10,574 nucleotides of DNA from Clostridia bacterium. Its GTDB lineage: Bacteria; Bacillota; Peptococcia; DRI-13; DTU073. Location of the stretch: positions 1 to 10,574 of the forward strand of contig JAQVYD010000038.1 of assembly GCA_028709105.1 (NCBI GenBank), read 5' to 3'. The position numbers and the translations under genes are program-made. Shown here piece by piece: positions 6,851-10,574 of this stretch. The number at the start of each line of letters is the position of its first letter. The stretch's first letter is position 1. The notes beneath the pieces were generated by a model, which saw only the letters and a list, made by a program, of their open reading frames with translations, was not told the DNA's origin and ran no database searches.

Positions 6851-6868
6851 CTTATTTTTCTTTAAGTT

Positions 6869-7477
6869 TTACCCGATCAAACTAGCTAGATTAACAACCG
6901 CTTCCCGTGCAATAATGGTCTTCCCATGTTCTACAAAAAAAGCAGCATCTACAGGTAACCATTCCCCGTATTCTCCCAAAATTGCCGCAACATCTTCTTT
7001 CCTTAAAGGAATGGTAGTTAGCGCAAGATAATAACAATCAAAGTATTTATATAGTGCACTATTTTCGATGTAATCAGGGACAACCCTCGCACAAGCTTGA
7101 GTACAAGATTCTAAATCAGAAAAACACCAAACCTGACTATTCCCCTTGGCAAAACTAAAGTCCTCATCCTCTTCTTGCTCTTCATCCTGCCAGAAAGTAA
7201 AAAGATTACCGTTCTCCGCATCATGAGCAGAATGAATCTTCGTCATAATTACCGCAATACTATCTACCGATAATGGATACGCCTCCACCATTAATTGCGA
7301 ATCATCCTCGATCTCAAAACCACATTCATGATAAGCCATGTCCAGTAAATCTTGAAATAATTCTTGGGCTTTAGGATTTAAGGGCATGAACTCCCATTTC
7401 TTAAAATCCCTTTCCTCCAAATCTTGTCCGGTAATAATAATCTGTACTTTATTCTCACTAATTTTCTTTATGCGCAT
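6869..7477 (-). CDS. mecA: MecA-family adaptor protein of the ClpC/ClpP protease
   Basis: MecA proteins bring specific substrates to the ClpC unfoldase, and in Bacillus they control ComK degradation and other stress or development functions. The 202 residues show the family layout. An N-terminal substrate-binding domain (about 1-83) opens MRIKKISENKVQIIITGQDLEER and contains the typical KAQELFQDLLDMAYHECGFE segment. An acidic linker (about 98-106, DEEQEEDED) follows, then a C-terminal ClpC-binding domain (about 114-202) with the ALYKYFDCYYLAL core. The start ATG lies 4 nt after GGGGGTGG. It is a single-gene unit with its own promoter, an inverted repeat at the -35 box and a terminator. The substrates in this organism cannot be inferred. 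Sequence resemblance is by eye, so the family call is good but not absolute. Confidence 0.83.
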   Translation of the reverse strand: MRIKKISENKVQIIITGQDLEERDFKKWEFMPLNPKAQELFQDLLDMAYHECGFEIEDDSQLMVEAYPLSVDSIAVIMTKIHSAHDAENGNLFTFWQDEEQEEDEDFSFAKGNSQVWCFSDLESCTQACARVVPDYIENSALYKYFDCYYLALTTIPLRKEDVAAILGEYGEWLPVDAAFFVEHGKTIIAREAVVNLASLIG

Positions 7478-7523
7478 AAGCCCACCCCCTCATTATCCTC
7501 TGGGTTGGAGGCAACGTATCATC

Positions 7524-7551
7524 ATTATATTGTATAAACAATAATTGTCAA
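7524..7551 (-). promoter_or_regulatory. Consensus sigma-A promoter of mecA
   Basis: Minus-strand TTGACA (7551-7546) and TATAAT (7529-7524) are both perfect consensus, with a 16-bp spacer. The start would fall near 7517, giving a leader of about 40 nt. The dyad at 7549-7576 overlaps the first bases of the -35 box, which suggests that the strong promoter is regulated by a bound protein. Confidence 0.85.
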
Positions 7552-7576
7552 GCCAAACACTTAAGTATTTGGCTTG
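7549..7576. promoter_or_regulatory. 28-bp inverted repeat at the mecA -35 box, candidate operator
   Basis: CAAGCCAAACAC and GTATTTGGCTTG flank a TTAA centre; eleven of the twelve arm positions are complementary. It overlaps the -35 hexamer by three bases and lies immediately upstream of the rest of the promoter. No U-tract follows on either strand and the upstream ferredoxin gene has its own terminator, so a terminator role is unlikely. It does not match CIRCE, CtsR, LexA, Rex or NrdR sites as I know them. The binding protein is unknown. Confidence 0.6.
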
Positions 7577-7584
7577 TTAATTAA

Positions 7585-7614
7585 ATTATACCCTTTCCCC
7601 CAAGAAAAAAACAA
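7585..7614 (-). promoter_or_regulatory. Possible second, weaker promoter upstream of mecA
   Basis: A perfect TATAAT (7590-7585) lies 18 bp after TTGTTT (7614-7609), which matches only three of six -35 positions. A transcript from here would begin near 7578, so the 28-bp dyad would form a hairpin at its very 5' end. This is a weak call. Confidence 0.3.
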
Positions 7615-7636
7615 CCCTATTCATCAAAAAACAAGT

Positions 7637-7662
7637 AAAAAACCCGAGAGATCTTCTCAGGT
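7637..7662 (-). terminator. Intrinsic terminator of the ferredoxin gene
   Basis: ACCTGAGA (7662-7655) pairs with TCTCGGGT (7649-7642) around a 5-nt loop, with one G-U pair, and runs straight into a T tract. It begins about 10 nt after the ferredoxin stop codon and closes that transcription unit before the mecA promoter. Confidence 0.88.
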
Positions 7663-7671
7663 CAAGTAGTC

Positions 7672-7860
7672 TTAATAACTTTTAATAGCTTCTGTAGGAC
7701 AACTTTCTAAAGCCTCTCTAGCCTCATCCTCCATCTCAAGGGGGACCTCTCCGGCAAGCGCCTGTGCTTTTTCATTCTCGCCCCAATCATATACTTCAGG
7801 GGCTAAACTAATACAAGCACCACAAGCAATACATAATTCCGGATCAACCTTAACCTTCAT
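7672..7860 (-). CDS. Single [4Fe-4S] ferredoxin
   Basis: This is a small, acidic, soluble electron carrier of 62 residues. With the ATG numbering, C10-I-A-C13-G-A-C16 and C54-P supply the four ligands of one [4Fe-4S] cluster. There is no second CxxCxxC motif, so it is the single-cluster type. The protein is rich in Glu and Asp, as usual. The ATG at 7860 and a TTG one codon upstream are both possible. I prefer the ATG, with AGGTGG about 9 nt before it, because the family usually begins MKVxVD. Its redox partner is not indicated by the neighbours, rodA and mecA, and it appears to be a monocistronic unit with its own terminator. Confidence 0.93.
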   Translation of the reverse strand: MKVKVDPELCIACGACISLAPEVYDWGENEKAQALAGEVPLEMEDEAREALESCPTEAIKSY

Positions 7861-7922
7861 CAAATAATTCCACCTTTCTGAGGTTTATTTTGTAATTAAC
7901 CTTTCTGCCGGTCTTCGTTACA

Positions 7923-7952
7923 TAATATTACCATGATCGTACGATAATATTA
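7923..7952. promoter_or_regulatory. Paired TAATATTA palindromes upstream of the ferredoxin gene
   Basis: Two identical palindromic octamers, TAATATTA at 7923-7930 and 7945-7952, have centres 22 bp apart, about two helical turns. ATCGTACGAT, also a palindrome, lies between them at 7936-7945. They sit between rodA and the ferredoxin gene, where a promoter or operator is expected. I could not place a convincing -35/-10 pair here, and the region is AT-rich, so chance is possible. Confidence 0.3.
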
Positions 7953-7994
7953 ATATAACTTAGAAATTATTCTTTGAAGAACAGAAATATTCAC

Positions 7995-9128
7995 CTAAAA
8001 CATAATCCGATTATCATGATAAACATGCACATTCATCAATAAACCTAAAGCAATCATATTCGCCAATAAGGAACTCCCCCCATAACTAACAAAGGGTAAC
8101 GGAATTCCCGTAATCGGCATAATCCCAATCGCCATCCCGATATTCTGCAAAATATGAAAAGCAAACATGGAAACAATCCCTATGGCGAGCAAAGAACCAT
8201 ACGTATCCTTAGCCTCCCGCGCAATCATAATCCCCCGATAAATCAAATAAAAAAACATTGCCAATAAAAGAACCGAACCAATAAAACCGAATTCTTCAGC
8301 CAAAACACAAAAAATAAAATCCGTCCACTGTTCAGGCAAAAAATTATTAATATTCTGGGACCCCATGCCCCAGCCTTTACCCAGAAGTCCCCCCGAACCT
8401 ACGGCGATCTGTGACTGAATGATATTCCAACCCGCCTTGCGAGGATCAATCATGGGATCAATAAAAACAATCAAGCGGTTTAACTGATAATCTTGCAAAG
8501 GAAGCCACCAGTCCCAAGCATAATGTCCAAAGATAACGAAACTAACCAACCCGATTCCGCCGCCAATTAATAAAAGAAGCAGAAAAGGAGAAGCCCCGGC
8601 AGCTAAAAGCATCCCAAACATAATGGCGATATAAACAAGTCCTGTGCCCAAGTCCGGTTGTTTTAAGATGAGCAAAAAAGGAACTGCTACATAAATAAAA
8701 ACCGGCAGCAAGTCCTTGAAAGTATTAAGTTTCCCTACCCGCGAAACAAGAAATTGAGCTAGCCCCAAGATTAGTAATATTTTTACAATTTCGGCAGGCT
8801 GAAAATTAAGAGGGCCAACTGCTAACCATCCTTGGGAACCCTTACGCTCAACGCCCCAAAAAGCCGTAGCCAAAAGCAGCAACAAATTAAGCGCATAAAG
8901 ATACTTCGCGTATTTAGCCACTTTACTATAATCAATCAATAACACACAAAAAAAGGCTACCAACCCTATCACAGCCCAAACCATTTGACGATAAACAAAA
9001 TTAGTGTTAAAGCGAACACTAGCATTAACTGTCGCACTTTGCAAAACAAAGAAGCCCATCACCAGGATGAACCCCACAACCCCCAAAAGGGTGTAATCAA
9101 GGTTTTTTATAAGCTTAGATAGACGCAT
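7995..9128 (-). CDS. rodA: RodA, SEDS peptidoglycan glycosyltransferase
   Basis: RodA polymerises lipid II into glycan strands for side-wall elongation, working in the membrane with a class B penicillin-binding protein. The 377-residue protein is highly hydrophobic, with about ten membrane segments. SEDS landmarks are FQPAE (109-113), QPDLGTG (157-163), the large extracellular loop with NRLIVFIDP and NIIQSQIAVGSGGLLGKGWG, FLPEQWTDFIF (263-273) with D270 at the position of the essential aspartate, and PFVSYGGSS (345-353). FtsW is the alternative. The short N-terminus and the position next to minCDE fit RodA better, but the two are hard to separate by eye. The ATG is preceded by GGTGAGG about 4 nt away. 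The gene has its own likely promoter after minE. Confidence 0.92.
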   Translation of the reverse strand: MRLSKLIKNLDYTLLGVVGFILVMGFFVLQSATVNASVRFNTNFVYRQMVWAVIGLVAFFCVLLIDYSKVAKYAKYLYALNLLLLLATAFWGVERKGSQGWLAVGPLNFQPAEIVKILLILGLAQFLVSRVGKLNTFKDLLPVFIYVAVPFLLILKQPDLGTGLVYIAIMFGMLLAAGASPFLLLLLIGGGIGLVSFVIFGHYAWDWWLPLQDYQLNRLIVFIDPMIDPRKAGWNIIQSQIAVGSGGLLGKGWGMGSQNINNFLPEQWTDFIFCVLAEEFGFIGSVLLLAMFFYLIYRGIMIAREAKDTYGSLLAIGIVSMFAFHILQNIGMAIGIMPITGIPLPFVSYGGSSLLANMIALGLLMNVHVYHDNRIMF

Positions 9129-9153
9129 ATAACCTCACCCCGTTCCTCTTCCC

Positions 9154-9182
9154 ATTATAACCTTAGAACGGCGTCTTCCCAA
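9154..9182 (-). promoter_or_regulatory. Probable sigma-A promoter of rodA
   Basis: TTGGGA (9182-9177) is followed by a 17-bp spacer and a perfect TATAAT (9159-9154); the -35 matches four of six positions. It lies in the 83-nt gap between minE and rodA. No terminator is visible after minE, so rodA may be expressed both from this site and by read-through from the min genes. Confidence 0.65.
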
Positions 9183-9211
9183 GGGCTTTTTTTACCATTT
9201 TACAGAACAAA

Positions 9212-9472
9212 TTAAATTCGATTAATCTTAATCACAGGAATACTAGCGATTAAAGCTACCGAGCTTTCATTAGAATTAAGCGTTACCTCTGTACCCAGTT
9301 CATCAATTTCCATGTAAGAAGAAATGACTTTAAGCAAATCTTCCTTTAAATTCTCTAAAAGTTGAGGAGAAATACTCGCCCGGTCATGAACTAAGACTAA
9401 CCGTAACCTCTCCTTAGCAATGCTTTTGCTGGAAGGCTCCTGTTTCCCCGCTGCCTTTCCGAAAATATCCAT
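9212..9472 (-). CDS. minE: MinE, topological specificity factor of cell division
   Basis: MinE stimulates MinD ATPase and drives Min oscillation or redistribution so that MinCD inhibits division only away from mid-cell. The 86-residue length is typical. The N-terminal segment with AKERLRLVLVHDR (19-31) is the MinD-interacting region, followed by the topological-specificity domain containing ISSYMEID and ending IPVIKINRI. A model ribosome site, AAAGGAGG, lies 7 nt before the ATG. It follows minD by 17 nt in the order minC-minD-minE. Confidence 0.95.
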   Translation of the reverse strand: MDIFGKAAGKQEPSSKSIAKERLRLVLVHDRASISPQLLENLKEDLLKVISSYMEIDELGTEVTLNSNESSVALIASIPVIKINRI

Positions 9473-9489
9473 CTCTTTACCTCCTTTAT

Positions 9490-10287
9490 CTATTCTTTAA
9501 ACCCAAAGATTTTTTTTAATTTCCCCAAGATCCCTTCCTCTGCCTCCCATGAAATCAAAGGAATATCTTCTCCCGTTAATCTTTTGGCTATATTCCGATA
9601 AGCTTGACCTGCGGATGAATTCATATCTAAAGCAACAGGCTCTCCCCTGTTCGTAGAGATGACAATAGCTTCATCTTCAGGGATCACCCCCAAAAGTTTT
9701 ATCGCTAGAATATCAATGATATCATCAATATCCATCATATCGCCTTTTTTCACCATATCAGGCCGCAGACGATTAATAATCAAGGTAGGATTACGCAACT
9801 CCGCTGCCTCCAAAAGACCGATAATTCTATCGGCATCACGAACCGCAGCAATTTCCGGTGTAGTCACCACGATGGCTTTATCCGCACCGGCAGTAGCATT
9901 TTTAAAACCACCTTCTATCCCTGCCGGACAATCAATGATCACATAATCAAACTCATTTTTCAAATTCAGGCATAAGTCTTTCATCTGTTCCGGCATTACA
10001 GCAGATTTATCTTTCGTCTGTGCCGCAGGTAATAAACAGAGACCTTCAAATCTTTTATCTTTAATCAGCGCCTGTTTTAAACGGCAGTTTCCTTGCGTCA
10101 CATCAACTAAATCATAGACGATTCTGTTCTCCAAACCCATGACCACATCAAGATTTCTTAACCCGATATCTGTATCCACCATCACCACCGTTTTACCAAT
10201 TGATGCCAAACCAGTACCAATATTGGCCGATGTGGTAGTTTTCCCAACTCCACCTTTACCAGAAGTAATAACAAAAACCTCTCCCAT
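9490..10287 (-). CDS. minD: MinD, septum-site determining ATPase
   Basis: MinD is a membrane-associated ATPase of the deviant Walker A (ParA/MinD) class that recruits MinC to the membrane. Visible motifs are the deviant Walker A GKGGVGKTT (10-18) with signature lysine K11 and catalytic K16, switch I VDTDIGLRNLD (from 37) with D38 and D40, and Walker B YVIIDCPAG near 117-125. The C-terminal amphipathic membrane-targeting helix is ILGKLKKIFGFKE at the very end. Its 265 residues match the family. The ATG follows GAGGGGGG by 6 nt and lies 23 nt after the minC stop. Both the tail and Walker motifs are intact, so it should be active. Confidence 0.97.
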   Translation of the reverse strand: MGEVFVITSGKGGVGKTTTSANIGTGLASIGKTVVMVDTDIGLRNLDVVMGLENRIVYDLVDVTQGNCRLKQALIKDKRFEGLCLLPAAQTKDKSAVMPEQMKDLCLNLKNEFDYVIIDCPAGIEGGFKNATAGADKAIVVTTPEIAAVRDADRIIGLLEAAELRNPTLIINRLRPDMVKKGDMMDIDDIIDILAIKLLGVIPEDEAIVISTNRGEPVALDMNSSAGQAYRNIAKRLTGEDIPLISWEAEEGILGKLKKIFGFKE

Positions 10288-10310
10288 TCTTAACCCCCCT
10301 CTACCAAATT

Positions 10311-10574
10311 CTAGTATTTTCCTATACTTTCAACAGCTTCACAAACAATAACGCCCTCCTGAATTTTCGCAATTTCCGGTCTCTGAGGTTCTTCCTCAGG
10401 AGCCCGTGTAATACAATTGGCTATCCGCAATTGCGTAGGCTGAAGCCTGTAAGCCATCACCCAAGCCTTTTCATCGCCGGAAACCCCGGCATGGGCGATC
10501 CCCCGCAAAAATCCCAGCACCATAATAAATCCCGAAGCAATAATCTCTGCACCAGGATTAACATCACCAAAAAT
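10311..10574 (-). CDS. minC: MinC, C-terminal domain (5' part outside the window)
   Basis: MinC inhibits FtsZ polymerisation when recruited by MinD. Only the last 87 codons are present and the frame is open to the window edge. They form the MinC C-terminal beta-helix domain: GDVNPGAEIIASG, then VLGFLRGIAHAG, then the RLQPTQLRIANCI strand and the terminal EIAKIQEGVIVCE segment. An internal ATG at 10523 is not the start, because the conserved GDVNPGAE motif lies upstream of it in the same frame. It is directly followed by minD. Confidence 0.94.
   Translation of the reverse strand: MFGDVNPGAEIIASGFIMVLGFLRGIAHAGVSGDEKAWVMAYRLQPTQLRIANCITRAPEEEPQRPEIAKIQEGVIVCEAVESIGKY

Noticed and set aside
9180..9211. 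Terminator between minE and rodA
   Set aside because: There is a short run of As in RNA sense near 9186-9192 but no stem followed by U residues on the minus strand.
9659..10351. Plus-strand open frames opposite minD and minC
   Set aside because: They are antisense shadows of conserved min genes without ribosome sites.
1..10574. CRISPR array, tRNA, rRNA, insertion sequence or toxin-antitoxin pair
   Set aside because: No regularly spaced repeats, cloverleaf sequence, transposase-like frame or small paired genes were seen in reading both strands.

Overview
The window reads as chromosomal DNA of a low-to-middle G+C Gram-positive bacterium (Bacillota), most likely a rod-shaped member of the Clostridia. 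The reasons are strong AGGAGG-type ribosome binding sites, near-consensus sigma-A promoters and short U-tailed hairpin terminators. A MecA-type ClpC adaptor, a UgtP/MGDG-type lipid glycosyltransferase, a clostridial-style single-cluster ferredoxin and a minCDE-rodA block also fit. I cannot name the genus from sequence alone. All recognised genes lie on the minus strand, so transcription runs from high to low coordinates.

From the right edge inwards: the 3' end of minC (cut by the window), then minD and minE, form the division-site selection cassette. Next comes rodA, the septal/lateral wall SEDS glycosyltransferase, which has its own likely promoter. A single-cluster ferredoxin gene follows, closed by a clear terminator. 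Then come mecA, with a consensus promoter and a 28-bp dyad touching its -35 box, and a terminator. After that is a GT28/MGDG-synthase-like glycosyltransferase whose last codons lie in a sequence resembling a dispersed REP-like motif.

The left half is one aromatic amino acid operon: aroF (DAHP synthase), tyrA (prephenate dehydrogenase), aroA (EPSP synthase with class II motifs), aroE (shikimate dehydrogenase) and aroC (chorismate synthase, missing only its extreme C-terminus at the window edge). Genes are separated by 1-21 nt or overlap by 7 nt. Together they cover entry into the shikimate pathway, three of its later steps through chorismate, and the tyrosine branch; aroB, aroD/aroQ and aroK are not in the window.

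The most interesting part is the roughly 260-nt leader before aroF. It has a strong promoter, a nearly C-free G/A/U-rich tract with UAG and other NNG triplets at about 5-nt steps, a plausible antiterminator and then an intrinsic terminator. This looks like a transcription attenuator, possibly of a TRAP-like protein-binding kind; it lacks a T-box signature. No mobile element, CRISPR array, tRNA or rRNA was found, and I see no wholly novel multi-gene system here.
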